Assembly (NCBI RefSeq): GCF_000350225.1
Contig: NW_005179044.1
Span: forward strand, 140,789 to 204,788
Reading direction: 5' to 3'
Length of the DNA: 64,000 nucleotides
DNA from: Chondrus crispus
Lineage: Eukaryota; Rhodophyta; Florideophyceae; Gigartinales; Gigartinaceae
Shown here: positions 21,901 through 31,451 of the stretch, piece by piece
Position numbering within the stretch: position 1 is the stretch's first letter
Layout: every line of letters begins with the position of its first letter
The notes under the pieces: generated by a model
What the model saw: only the letters and a program-made list of their open reading frames with translations
What the model was told of the DNA's origin: nothing
Databases searched by the model: none
Program-made: the position numbers and the translations under genes

Positions 21901-23560
21901 GCGCGACGAACCGCAAGGTGACGACGAAGCCCCCGGTCTTCAAGGACCCAATTCGTTTTGGGAGGAGAACGACGAGTTCGACGCCGCCGATATCCAGCGC
22001 GCCGAAGACCCCGAGGCTGGCGCGCTCGACTCCCCGGTCGCCCCACCGCAGGACGACCTTCCGGCCCCTCTTACGATAGAGGAGATAGCCGAGGAGCAAC
22101 GCGTGGATGACTTCTGCCAAACCGTTTTGGCACGACAGTCAGAGTCCCGGGACTCCGCGTTCTTCGAGGACCACCAAGGGGTGCTCAAACGGAGACACCC
22201 CTTCGACCCTGATATCGTTCAGGTCGTGGTACCTCGGACGCTCCGCGCCAGGCTCCTTCGCCTGTGCCACAACCCGGCCATCGCGGGGCACCCGGGCCAG
22301 AACCGTATGTACTACGCACTTCGACGCGAGTACTACTGGCCCCACCTGGCTGCAGACGTGGCAGCCACGGTGCGAGGGTGTCGGACCTGCGCGATGAACC
22401 GGGTCAAGCTGAGGAAACATCTCAATCGATTGAGATTGTTCCCAGCTACGAGGCCTCTCGAGAGCCTCGCCATCGACATCTTGGGGCCGCTCCCCAAGAC
22501 GAAGACAGGAAAACGATTCCTGCTCGTCACTACGGACCGTTTTAGCAAGCTGACGCAAGTCGTGGCGCTCCGCACGATAACCGCATACACCGTCGCAGTC
22601 GCGTTCTGCGAGTCGTGGGTGTTCAAATACGGCGTCCCTCGCACGTTGCTTTCGGACAACGGCCCTCAGTTTAATGCCAAGTTCTTCCACAGCACGTGCC
22701 GTGTTCTGGGGATAACGAATTTGTACACTTCGGCGTACCATCCCCAGACGAACGGGCAAGTCGAGCGATATAACCGAACAATCGCCTCGATGCTGAGGAA
22801 CTACGTGGGTGAACACCAGGACGACTGGGATGTGTACGTGGGGCCGCTTACGTACGCATACAACTCCCACGTACATCGCACCACACGCACCACGCCGTTT
22901 GAGCTCGTGCTCAGCAGGCCACCGCCGGAGTTCTCTCTCCGACGGGCGGACGGCGACGCGCCCCCTTCCGATAGGGGGAACCAACGTGCCGAGTTCCTCA
23001 AGACCTTGGACTCGACTATCCAGAAGGCCTACGGAAGCCTTCGGCGAACGCAAGCTCGCTATAAACGCCACTTCGACAAGCGTATTCGGCGCACGAACTC
23101 GCGCCTCAAGGCAGGTGACTACGTATATCTGAACCCCACCGATGGGGGGAAGACATCAAACAAGCTGGCCTCCCCGGCTGTCGGACCGTACCGAGCTCTC
23201 GCGAACGACCAGCGCACCATCACGATCGATCGTGATGGAGTTACCGAGCGCGTCTCGGCAGACCGCTGCATCTACGCACCCCCGCCGGCGAACGCGCCAA
23301 GGGCTAGCACGACTACCCCGGAAGACCTTGCCGACAAGATCAACGAAGGCACACAGTATGCCGTCGAACGGCTACTCAAGCATCGCGTCATGGAGGATGG
23401 AACTACGGAGTTCCTCATTAAATGGGCAGACTACGACCAACCCACCTGGACATCGCGTACACACGTCCCCGAGGAGCTAGTGTCACGCTACGCCAAAAGA
23501 CTCCGGACACGTACAGGTAGAGACCTCCTCTCTGAACTGAACGCGGACGTTCAGCCTTGA
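18977..23560 (+). CDS. pol: Element B Pol polyprotein with chromodomain (1527 aa)
   Basis: Uninterrupted frame from ATG 18977 (if not entered by frameshift). Protease: VDTCSGYNLVRK with Asp143; the third residue of the usual D-T/S-G triad is Cys. RT: FCVDYRRLN, MPFGLKGAPATFQRA, YLDD at 638-641. RNase H: LDTDAS with Asp788, ATERECFAVVWA, RTDHDALRWLM. Integrase: His-His-Cys-Cys finger from His1098 (HNPAIAGHPGQ ... CRTCAMN) and catalytic Asp1167, Asp1227, Glu1263 (35 residues between the last two). A chromodomain at about 1458-1508 (AVERLLKHRV, EFLIKWADYD, TWTSRTHVPEEL) would guide integration to marked chromatin. The RT and integrase motifs are all present, so it may be functional, subject to the odd protease motif. 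Confidence 0.93.
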   Translation: MSTLQEKPNTEAHVDPMLEEGTTGTPDIPVKRNERDVVNADRHESVALRTPGSPRSPTKCPPRTDSSTWTGVTETRTSPGSSRRKRKRGQRRGRRPRRNDLTDKVAPKVVDGLVCLMTSKIYNVLGSVATEGNAFKPHTIAVDTCSGYNLVRKADLPPDWARYVIRGAPLPRLAGANSNPLRLTAVVRLAVRLRNTTFRIPFVVAEQLAVPVLLGTAFIDAHVRSIDIDGQKLELRHGGSVAIVNGKGEPTPPTRRHGRQTSRPEVREEDPQAIRIARWATIPAMSQARVRVTTAGRGLVFLEPKPSLQHRHGVRLTNGVAEVLPNQTFEVLVANFSRRERRLPKHTVVGYAKRNPLAILTPERRVAEEVALALHLTDLTDQVGEVGAGRSSSDEKATAGSEGVDPDERLPIPQPTAEGTVPPQQKDPENPPMDWEKEIDLSYIDDDKLRGHVLEMLRKHSSLWSGALGTIQATEHRIPLEPGTKPIRSMPYRKGPAMREMVAKEVNKMLNAGVIEPASTEWASLVVLVPKKDGSLRFCVDYRRLNAKTAADSYPLPRMDDCIDSLGDAAVFTTLDCNSGYWQIPVAPEDRDKTTFTTHMGTYRHLRMPFGLKGAPATFQRAVDIILSGVRWQICLVYLDDVIVFSRTDAEHARHLDTVLSLLRSAGISLKLKKCSFFRPKVHYLGHVISPGKLSVSDTASDAFRTFTFPRTLTQVRSFLGACNVYRRFVKCFSKIARPLSDITRKDSDHDFDNPTEVQLQAFESLKAAMISPPILALPRYGRPYLLDTDASAYQLGCTLLQEHDEPNDWRPVGYWSYALSDSERNYSATERECFAVVWAVRTLRPYIEGTKFTVRTDHDALRWLMSLTESSGRLTRWRLRLAEYDFTIQYRPGRVHQVPDALSRLVSPKVADDPRPTVEVDDDIPTFDGGTTVRDVSNELADHACIASCDHQAVHVFVTTRNQAKARTRSRVRTRDEPQGDDEAPGLQGPNSFWEENDEFDAADIQRAEDPEAGALDSPVAPPQDDLPAPLTIEEIAEEQRVDDFCQTVLARQSESRDSAFFEDHQGVLKRRHPFDPDIVQVVVPRTLRARLLRLCHNPAIAGHPGQNRMYYALRREYYWPHLAADVAATVRGCRTCAMNRVKLRKHLNRLRLFPATRPLESLAIDILGPLPKTKTGKRFLLVTTDRFSKLTQVVALRTITAYTVAVAFCESWVFKYGVPRTLLSDNGPQFNAKFFHSTCRVLGITNLYTSAYHPQTNGQVERYNRTIASMLRNYVGEHQDDWDVYVGPLTYAYNSHVHRTTRTTPFELVLSRPPPEFSLRRADGDAPPSDRGNQRAEFLKTLDSTIQKAYGSLRRTQARYKRHFDKRIRRTNSRLKAGDYVYLNPTDGGKTSNKLASPAVGPYRALANDQRTITIDRDGVTERVSADRCIYAPPPANAPRASTTTPEDLADKINEGTQYAVERLLKHRVMEDGTTEFLIKWADYDQPTWTSRTHVPEELVSRYAKRLRTRTGRDLLSELNADVQP

Positions 23561-23570
23561 GGAGGGGGCC
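23536..23570 (+). repeat. First copy of pol-end/polypurine direct repeat (element B)
   Basis: The pol end and stop plus a purine run, ACTGAACGCGGACGTTCAG then CCTTGAGGAGGGGG, recur almost unchanged at 29428-29463 directly before the 3' LTR. The two copies bracket the spacer and antisense gene. Confidence 0.8.
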
Positions 23571-26500
23571 CTCAACCGCCCTGTCGCGGTCTGACATCAA
23601 ACAGCACGAGCAAACCGAAAGGAAACCCACGGTTGTGCAGCGGCCCTCATCGGAGGGACACCGCAGAAGACGAAGCCAGATGTCAAGACGTATTGACGAA
23701 CAAGGCAAATTACGAGAGAACGCGACTATGCCCAAAACGTAGGGACCACCGAAGCCGACAGGCTGCGGGAGAGAAGACACCACATGCGACAAGAGGCTAG
23801 AAATGAGAAAGGAAGGACACAGGTTCCTCCGAAGGAGGGGCGACCCTCGCCCGACACTAGCTCACTCACGCAACCGTTCGCAGACAAGGGATTCGAATCC
23901 CTTATCACTCCAGGAACGCCTCCGTGAGATTTGCTCGCGACCGAAAAACCCGTAGCGGACGTCAACAGGCCGCAGGAGACCCACAGTTAATATACCGCCC
24001 TCAATACGCCGCGGGGAAGTTAACCCGGCGATAAAAGGGACCCGTGTACCGTCGCTAGGGTCGGTGCCCCAAGGAGCGCGCGTAATGCGCGAACGGAGAC
24101 TCCGCGAGGGAAGTGGAGTTGATCATACCACGCGCCAAGACGGTAGACGAAGAGCGGACAAGCGAGAGCGATCCGAGGGGACAGACACCGACACTTGCGC
24201 ACGAACGCGAGACACTGCGAACCCACCGCCGACGCATGCCCCATACTGTACTGAGGAAAAATAGGGGGAATGAGAACGCCGCACACGAGCGTCGCCGGAG
24301 ACACGCGGGACGCGCCACGCACTGGCGTCATCCCCAAATCACAACCGCCACCACCCCCTGAAATTATTTGAGAGCATTAAGCGGAGAAAATACACCCGCG
24401 CGTGCATGGAATGTACGAGTACTGTACGCCATACGGCAGGCAACAAGGACACCGGACGACGCTGCCCGGGAGTACAAGGAACAAACGCCCCGGAGGTACA
24501 CACGTCCGCCCCCCCTCAGCCGAAGAGGTATTCGGTCGTGAGATCGGGCGCACGCCCGCACGGAGCGGGTGCCTCGAAATCTTGGCGCGCGCCCGCCAAG
24601 CCGTCCGAACGGCTCTTCCCTCTCTGAAACTCTGCCCCAAAGACGTAGGGCGCCGGGGTACGCGAACCCACGACTGTCGACGCTACTAACAACTCCGCTG
24701 CGACGCACGCGTTCTCATTGATTTTTCGCGCGCACGGGGGCCCGGTCGCGTCCGACACGTCGGGCCGAGAGGCAAGACCTGAGGCGGAGCCTCGTCGAGA
24801 GGGCAGAGACACTCCGCCTCCCGCGCACGGAATTGCCGGCGCGTCGCGAACAGCGCCGCAAGAAGTGTGGACGGACACGCTGAAGACTACGCCGAGCCCG
24901 GGCACCGGCCTAGAGACCGTCACTTCGGAGGAGAGGGAACTCACCTACTGGACGAACAGTATGTCGTGGGGAGGGGGACGCCTCGAATAGCGTCCTGCCG
25001 AGGGACATGGCTCACTGCTTCAGAGTGGCGAGCCAAGTACACGACGTAGGAAGAGGAAGGCCGCAGACGGCAATAACGAGCCGGGGCATAGCGTCCAAGG
25101 AACGGCTTGGCATCCGGAAAGAGGCTACCGCAACGCGACGTGTTCGACACTGCATGACCCTTACCCTAGCGAACTCTCCGTCCGGCATCGTACGAGCGCT
25201 GAAGGTCGTCCCAGACAACGTCCTCATTCGGGTCCGCAAGCTCGCGTGACGAACGCGAGAGCGAAACGGGAGTGTGGCGGGAACGACTTCACCCGTCCCT
25301 GATCGCCTTTCCCGATTGCACGCGCCCTTCCCTCATTCCCGCTGCGTCGAAATCGCGCTTAACAGATCGCCGGGGAGGGATGACCCCGCGTTGGCACGGC
25401 CCCACCGCACTTCCAAGGGGCGCGTAGTGGGCGACGGCGAGCACCCTCGCAGCCGATCTCTGGGGCGAGGGGGCGGTTAATGTCGAACGACGAACGAACG
25501 CCTCGGCATCCGCTTCGGGGATCTCTACTGTAACGAAGACCCCAAGACGAAAGGGACAACCTCCCACGATACGGGAGAAGTAATCATCACGGGAGATTAC
25601 AAAAAGTGCAAAGGGCCTGGGGAACGAAACCCCCAGGTTACCCCCGAGGTCAGCTTATATCTGCGGGTCGCGGTTCAAACAAACCGCCACTGCCCGAACC
25701 TAAAAAGGAAGAAAAATTGGGAAAGTGCGAAATTACACTGAAGACAATGCACGTGCATGACGTGCAGGCGCGCGCGTCGTGTAAGACGCGCAAGGGACGC
25801 CCAGACTGCGCTGCGGATCGAAGGTACAGAGTGTTCCAGCCGACTGGTACACGCGGTCCGCAGGCACCCCCTGCGACTCCATCTGCCGGCCGGAATTAGA
25901 CCGACGCCCTCACTATAGGGCATTCGCGACGCAAGGGGATGGCGAGACCCCAACAAGACGGACGCCGCGGGGAACAACACCCGACCGGCAACAGACCGAC
26001 GCGCAAGATACATGGGGAAATAGGGCCGTCGAACTCCTCGCGCGCCGAACACGGCCAGGACACCAGGGGTAATATGGAGGACCGACGTCGGCCTCCCCCG
26101 ACTACCTCCGCTGAGTGCGCCGACCGGGGACGGCTCCCCATGACCCCATCGTACCGGCGTAGGATGCCGGCGGAAGGACCAGTCGACCCCTCCGCCGAGT
26201 AGAACGGTACCGACCCGTATCGGACGACGTAGCCGAAAGCGACATAGAGGGAAGATTGCAGGCAACGGCATGTCACCACGACGCGGGAGGCCCCACCAAC
26301 GCGGGGAAGGAACCGAACCCTTCCCGAAGATACACCCGAGGTGAGAGTGAGGTCCCCGAGTCGGCGGCAGAGGCGAGCCAAGGGAAGTTGAAATGCCGGG
26401 CCCCGCCGCACAAATTGGCGACGGGTAGCCTACGGTCGAGGCCAGCGGACGCCCGTACACGCCAGAGCAAGTGACGCTTCGGGACGAGCAGTCGACGAAT

Positions 26501-26949
26501 GACCGCTCGGCGAAGGTCGCGAAGAGAGCCGACCTCGAGGAATGATTGGAGTTCCGTATGACTTAGTACGACGGATAACGAATTGGGGCGAGAGAGAAGG
26601 AGAGACTACGTCGGTGACTACCACGGTGCTGGGGGGAATTGGATCTCACGCGAAACGAGGGATTCGACCCGTCACGAACCTCAGTAACAGGGAAACCGGG
26701 AATAGGTTGGCGCCGCCATCGTCTAAACTCCCCCACGACCGAATGTCAAGCGAAATGGATACCCCACGCGAGGTCACTCTCCGATTCGAGGCGGAATGTC
26801 TTCCTCCCTCTTGACCCACCTCGAGGTGGGACCCGGAAAAGAGTATCGGCGCGCGGTGAAGGGAAGAGGATGGCAAGCGAGGGAACCACAAAAGAAAGGG
26901 GACTGGCTTTATGCGGATGGAAGGTCAAGGTGACGTGACGCCCGTGAAC
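23571..26949. other. Element B spacer between pol and antisense gene
   Basis: No gene is recognised in 3.4 kb. Short stretches are shared with the spacer of C, for example around 25727-25880 versus 43375-43530 (AAATTACACTGA, CGCGCAAGGGACG) and GTCAAGACGTATTG at about 23681 versus 42759. An 18-bp perfect palindrome AAGGGATTCGAATCCCTT lies at 23886-23903. It probably contains the 3' ends of the convergent pol and antisense transcripts. Confidence 0.5.
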
Positions 26950-29403
26950 TCAACGGCTCGAGCCGTTGGGTGCCGCTGTAGGACCCGGTCCATAGAGACC
27001 CGGAGGGCAATAACTTGGGTGGCGGGGCAACCCCGAGCCGAGCCCCTCGAGAGGAGGCATGGCCACTTCGTCGTGACGCGTCCAGCGCGGCTCGCCGCCC
27101 TCGAGAGTCGCAGCGCTCTCTACCACCGGGGCTTCACGCCCCGGATCTTCGTAAGGATCTGGCAAGGCCGGGCGCGAAGTGGACGGAGGGGCCACCCGGG
27201 GAGCACGAAGTGCGTCCCGCTCGGCCCGGTACCGGTCCCGATCAGCGGTCGTCCGCTCGAGTACGCCGGTCTGCGTAGCCATTGCCTCACGCACCCTCGA
27301 TAACTCGCGGCGCACGTGGCAGAGTTCGGACATGTGCGAGTCGCGCTGCGCGGCGATGCCCCGGGCCTCGTCGCCCCGCGCCAAGTACCAGCTGGCAAGG
27401 GTGCTCAGCAGCCTTTCCACTGGCCACGAACGATCGCTCGCGTCCCCGAGGGCGCGATGTAAGATTGGTATGTCATGGATATCCGCCCGCTCGATCGTCA
27501 GGCGACGTAGCGCTTCCCCGCTCGGGACGGCACGGGTCGAGACCGAGTTAAGAGGAGGCACTGGGGGAACCTGAGGGCTCGCCGGTCGGCGGTGGTTGCC
27601 CACGGGCATCGACAGTCCGGATGGCGGGTTCGTACCCGCAGAAGGGAAAGTCGGGGGCTCCCCGTCTAGATCGCGGTAACGTTTTTTTCGAGCCAGTCGT
27701 GAGGCCGAGCCGACTCCGCCTCCCGACGGCCTAGTGGAGGGCGGCGCGACGGTAGGCCGCGCCATGAAGGCGTCGGATCGATGGTCATAGGCCAGAAACG
27801 AGGACTGTACGCCAGTGGTGAAATCCGTCCAGTGACGGAGGTGACGGGGCCCCGCATCACAGGCTCGATGCATCAGCTCGAGGGCGAAGGCGTACGTCCA
27901 AGGTACATGTAGGGAACTCCGCTCGAGCGGGTGTAGGGGGACATTGGGAAGGTCCCACGCTACCCTCCCCAGGTGGGCTAATACGCTGATGGGCTGGACG
28001 AACACCCGGCCATGGATCGATACTTCGTTCATGAAAGCGTTGCCGAGTGCCCATGCCCATTCCCTCTCCACGTTGTACATCAGGGCGCCGTGTGCGGGGT
28101 GGGTCGGATCAGTACACGCCACCCCAAAGTGTTTTAAGACGTACGGAAGTAGGGGATGCACTCCCAACGAGGGGAGTGACTCCCCTACCACGGTGGGGAG
28201 TAACGGAAAATCGCTTGGAAAGAGACCGTCCTCGAAGACGGCCGACCGGAAGACGCGGCCGTCCGCTTCTCCGGAGTGCCTATAGGCTGCCCAATCGTGG
28301 GGAGCAATGGCCACGCGGTGTAGCCTCATAAGCGAACAAGCTGACTTCTGCAAGGCGACGCGTGTTTTTGAGTAGGCGAAGGGACGGGGGCTTACGTACA
28401 GTCCCGCGACCATGGACAGGACGAACTCACGAGAGGGCGACGACCCACGGTTAATAAGGTAATCCGCCATCCGATCAACGTACTCTACCTCGGCCAAGCT
28501 ATAAGCAAAGGTGCGATCGCCGACGATCGCAGTAGGGATCTGGTAGGCCGCCCCGTCCCCCTCCGCGAGGAGACGCCCCAACACGAGGGAGGCTTCCTCC
28601 CCCCGACCCGCCTCATAGACCTTGCGTACACGTAGCAAGTCCGGGCGGAGGGTCTCACGCGCTAGCAGTTCCCCGACGGTAACCCCCGAGCGGGCATAAC
28701 GACACCAGGTGAACTTCAGGCGGTCGAGAGGGAGCGGCGTCGATCGTTCAAGTGGGACGCCGAACCACTCTGACGGGGTGCCACCCGAGCCCTCGCCGGG
28801 CCGTACAGTACGAAGCGGCGGCGGCGACTGCACTCCCACCGACCCCTGACGCAGCAAGCCGGCTCGCTGCGTCACTGGTTCGTCAACAGAAGGCGACAAC
28901 GAGATGGCAGGTCGACTGCATGAGGCGGGAACGATCTCGACGGACGACGTCGACTCACGGGAGCCGCGAACCCTCTGGAACGGCTGATCTGTGGACCACG
29001 GGCGCACGACCGCGCCGGGTTGCCTCGTGATACGCCCCTCTGGGGGCACGAAGCCAGCGACGGTCGGCCGGCAGGGACCAGGGGCCCTAGAGGGAGGCGG
29101 CGAGGAGCACGGAGGCTCCGGTACGGCGGCAACGGGGCCGGAGGTAGGACCTTCGATGGAGGTCGGCATACCGACCCGGATGGCGAGACGCCCCACGAAC
29201 AGGGGGACAACCACAGTGGTGTGGCGAGAATGGCCACGGCCAGAAAGAAAGGAACGAGAAGCCCCCACTCGCGAGGGAGCGAGAGGGCAGTGCAGGGAGA
29301 GCGCGGCCGTGTGGATAGCGGAGAGGTGGAATACGCGCGATGAGGGGGACGGGTAAGGTGGAATCCTGGTCAAGTCTAGGACTGCAAGGGGGGGATCCGA
29401 CAT
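26950..29403 (-). CDS. Element B antisense gene, unknown function (817 aa)
   Basis: Uninterrupted minus-strand frame from ATG 29401-29403, 60 bp inside the 3' LTR, reading toward pol. Residues 1 to about 210 are Pro/Ser/Arg rich. A globular core runs about 212-547, from EWFGVPLERSTPLPLDRL through REWAWALGNAFMNEVSIHG to DAFMARP. A Pro-rich linker follows, then a predicted coiled coil at about 680-735 (RDRYRAERDALR). No signal peptide, membrane span, catalytic motif or envelope feature is seen. The core is about 78-80% identical to the C copy by eye. At 27991-28079, about 17 base changes versus C leave all 29 residues unchanged, so the protein appears to be under selection. It may be transcribed from the 3' LTR in antisense. 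Function unknown; a structural or regulatory accessory protein is possible. Confidence 0.8.
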   Translation of the reverse strand: MSDPPLAVLDLTRIPPYPSPSSRVFHLSAIHTAALSLHCPLAPSRVGASRSFLSGRGHSRHTTVVVPLFVGRLAIRVGMPTSIEGPTSGPVAAVPEPPCSSPPPSRAPGPCRPTVAGFVPPEGRITRQPGAVVRPWSTDQPFQRVRGSRESTSSVEIVPASCSRPAISLSPSVDEPVTQRAGLLRQGSVGVQSPPPLRTVRPGEGSGGTPSEWFGVPLERSTPLPLDRLKFTWCRYARSGVTVGELLARETLRPDLLRVRKVYEAGRGEEASLVLGRLLAEGDGAAYQIPTAIVGDRTFAYSLAEVEYVDRMADYLINRGSSPSREFVLSMVAGLYVSPRPFAYSKTRVALQKSACSLMRLHRVAIAPHDWAAYRHSGEADGRVFRSAVFEDGLFPSDFPLLPTVVGESLPSLGVHPLLPYVLKHFGVACTDPTHPAHGALMYNVEREWAWALGNAFMNEVSIHGRVFVQPISVLAHLGRVAWDLPNVPLHPLERSSLHVPWTYAFALELMHRACDAGPRHLRHWTDFTTGVQSSFLAYDHRSDAFMARPTVAPPSTRPSGGGVGSASRLARKKRYRDLDGEPPTFPSAGTNPPSGLSMPVGNHRRPASPQVPPVPPLNSVSTRAVPSGEALRRLTIERADIHDIPILHRALGDASDRSWPVERLLSTLASWYLARGDEARGIAAQRDSHMSELCHVRRELSRVREAMATQTGVLERTTADRDRYRAERDALRAPRVAPPSTSRPALPDPYEDPGREAPVVESAATLEGGEPRWTRHDEVAMPPLEGLGSGLPRHPSYCPPGLYGPGPTAAPNGSSR

Positions 29404-29427
29404 GGTCGCCTCTACAAGCCCGAGAGC

Positions 29428-29463
29428 ACTGACCGCGGACGTTCAGCCTTGAGAGGGGGGCGG
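29428..29463 (+). other. Element B polypurine tract and second copy of the pol-end repeat
   Basis: ACTGACCGCGGACGTTCAG then CCTTGAGAGGGGGGCGG abuts the 3' LTR start TGTAG at 29464. It repeats the pol end at 23536-23570. The purine run is the expected plus-strand primer. Confidence 0.75.
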
Positions 29464-30162
29464 TGTAGTATAACCCCCCCTGGGGGTTTAAATTAGACTA
29501 GATCAAGAACTAGATCAGCTACTGTAGAGCGTCGAGCTCTACAGTACCACCGCGCGTGTCCACGTGTACACCACGGGGACAAGGGACTTGCGCATACACG
29601 TGCACACGTGTACAGCGCGCGAACGAAGCGCGCACGCACCACGAGTGATACGTGTACTGTCAGCCTTGACATAGCTGACAGTATTACAGTGCAGGCCGAC
29701 CTGCACTACAGTAGCCCACTACAGTACCACGGTACTGTAGTGTTATGATAGAGTGTTTTGTATATTAAATATGGAGCGGACCGACGGCGGCGGAAGGGGA
29801 CAAGCACGGGCTTGTCCTCAACCGACCGCCAAGGTCAGTGCACCCAGCTTATTCTAAACGTCGCCTTCGCTCTCCGCGCGCGTTTAGTCGGAGCCGAGCC
29901 GGAGTGGACGCGCAGCACGCGAGCGAGCACGGAACCGCCTCCGCCCGTCAGCACTGGTACGTCACCCAGTGCTGCTCCGGGGCGTCGAGGCGTCGATCCG
30001 CTCGTGCGTGCACGCGTCCCTGCTCGCTCCCGCTCTACCACCGCTACCCGGGCCCGAGCCCGGTTCCGTAGCTGGTTGGCCCGCTTCACCCCTTCTCCGA
30101 ACCGGGGTCTACAGGTCGAACTGCGCATACACCTCCAGTCGTCTGGGGGTGTTTATGCTACA
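29464..30162 (+). repeat. Element B 3' LTR
   Basis: 699 bp, same length as the 5' LTR, with about nine substitutions, mostly transitions. TGTAG...CTACA termini, TATATTAAATAT at 29761-29772. Flank to the right is CAGTG. Confidence 0.95.
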
Positions 30163-31451
30163 CAGTGGGGCGGGACCTCGGGGCTACGCCGGCACCGGAG
30201 GGCGTCCTGTCCATTGACGAAGGAGGCGCAGGGGCCCGAAGAGGTCAAGACTCGTGAATGGCCAAGGTAGGGCGCTGTCGGGTGCGACACACTCGTAAGG
30301 ATGGGTATCGACGGCGGTGGTGAATGTGCGACGACGACGGGAATATTCTTACATGCATTTCGCATCAAAATGCCGAAATATTCGCCTCTTCGTATTGTCA
30401 CCGCCAGGTTTAGTGTACCGATTACGGATGAAATCCGAGAATGGACCGCCGCCGCCAATTAATTTCGCTATGTGTATCGTTTCGAAAAAATTGGGAGTTG
30501 AAATGCACTGTTTGCAATGAAAATCCAGGATGCGTGACACCGAGTTCCATTAAAATTGTTATGTGTACTGCTATCCCAGAAATTATGGTGTGCTGACGAC
30601 CGAAAAAGACTAAAATGTAAATTGTGTGCAGTGATTCGCTTTCATGTTGAGGATTACGTTGACTCATTGCCATTGCATGAAATATGTGGACCTCCTGCAA
30701 ATACGATTTGACATATCGACCACTTTTTCTTATATTCTGATGTCATAACAATGAAAGTCCTTAGTCTCTCTTCGTATTCTACCAAATGATATGAAGGATG
30801 TCATGTGTGCCACCATTTCCCAAATGTCGCTAATAATAAACATGCCTGAAATATCCAAATTAAACACGTATCATAACATCATAGCAAGGACACCGATAGT
30901 ATCTATCTAGTAGATAGATAGTATCGGTGTAGATAGTATCTACAGTATCTGTAACATTTAGCGGTGCCACGGCCGGCTTCATTGTTCAGTAAAAATGATT
31001 TTGGGAGGTTTGATTTGTGAATTCGGATGCATTTTATTCCGAAAAATATGAAACCCTACACGACATAAAAAATTGTAAAGGAGGAAGGTTTTTTTGGCTT
31101 AATGCTGCAATCAGTAGGGGGACAAGGTCAAAATCTTTCGGTGTCAGGGGGGGACACATGATATTGTATCGATACAGTAGGAGGCAGGTGCATTTTGTTT
31201 CGATAAAGAGGGGGGGAATGACCGATTCCCCCCCTAACCTGTGTCCGAGACGAGCAGTCACCCCCTTAAAACGAAACTTTTTCCCATGTCCCCCTCCTGA
31301 TCGGAACATGCGAAAAAATTCATTGAAACGGGATGGAAATTCCCCTACCTATTTGACCCAGATTTCCTTTGTCCCCATCCCGTTCGTACTCTTTCAGCTC
31401 TCCAACCGTACGGTTACCAAGGGGAACCAGATATCTTTCCGTATTTCAGTT
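30163..31451. other. Non-coding flank left of the MULE transposase
   Basis: AT-richer than the LTR elements, no gene seen. A near-perfect inverted repeat lies at about 30889-30931 (CACCGATAGTATCTATCTA against TAGATAGATAGTATCGGTG, one mismatch). No MULE terminal repeat could be matched with the right side; both ends of this block abut LTRs. Confidence 0.4.

Larger units (their letters stand above)
15491..30162 (+). mobile_element. Element B: complete-looking Ty3/gypsy chromovirus with antisense gene
   Basis: Two 699-bp LTRs (15491-16189 and 29464-30162) with TGTAG...CTACA termini differ at about nine positions by eye, so the insertion is fairly young. Between them lie a candidate PBS, gag, pol, a 3.4-kb spacer, an 817-aa gene on the opposite strand and a polypurine tract. 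All three long frames are uninterrupted. At 14.7 kb it is much longer than a typical fungal gypsy element (roughly 5-8 kb). The extra length is the spacer plus antisense gene. The 5 bp flanking the left end (AAAAG) and the right end (CAGTG) are not duplicates. Confidence 0.9.

Noticed and set aside
23886-23903. TTCGAATCC as a tRNA T-loop
   Set aside because: It is part of an 18-bp palindrome; no A box, anticodon stem or acceptor stem fits around it.
26950-29403. Antisense gene as a retroviral envelope gene
   Set aside because: Wrong strand for a spliced env, and no signal peptide, transmembrane segment, cleavage site or Cys-rich ectodomain is visible.
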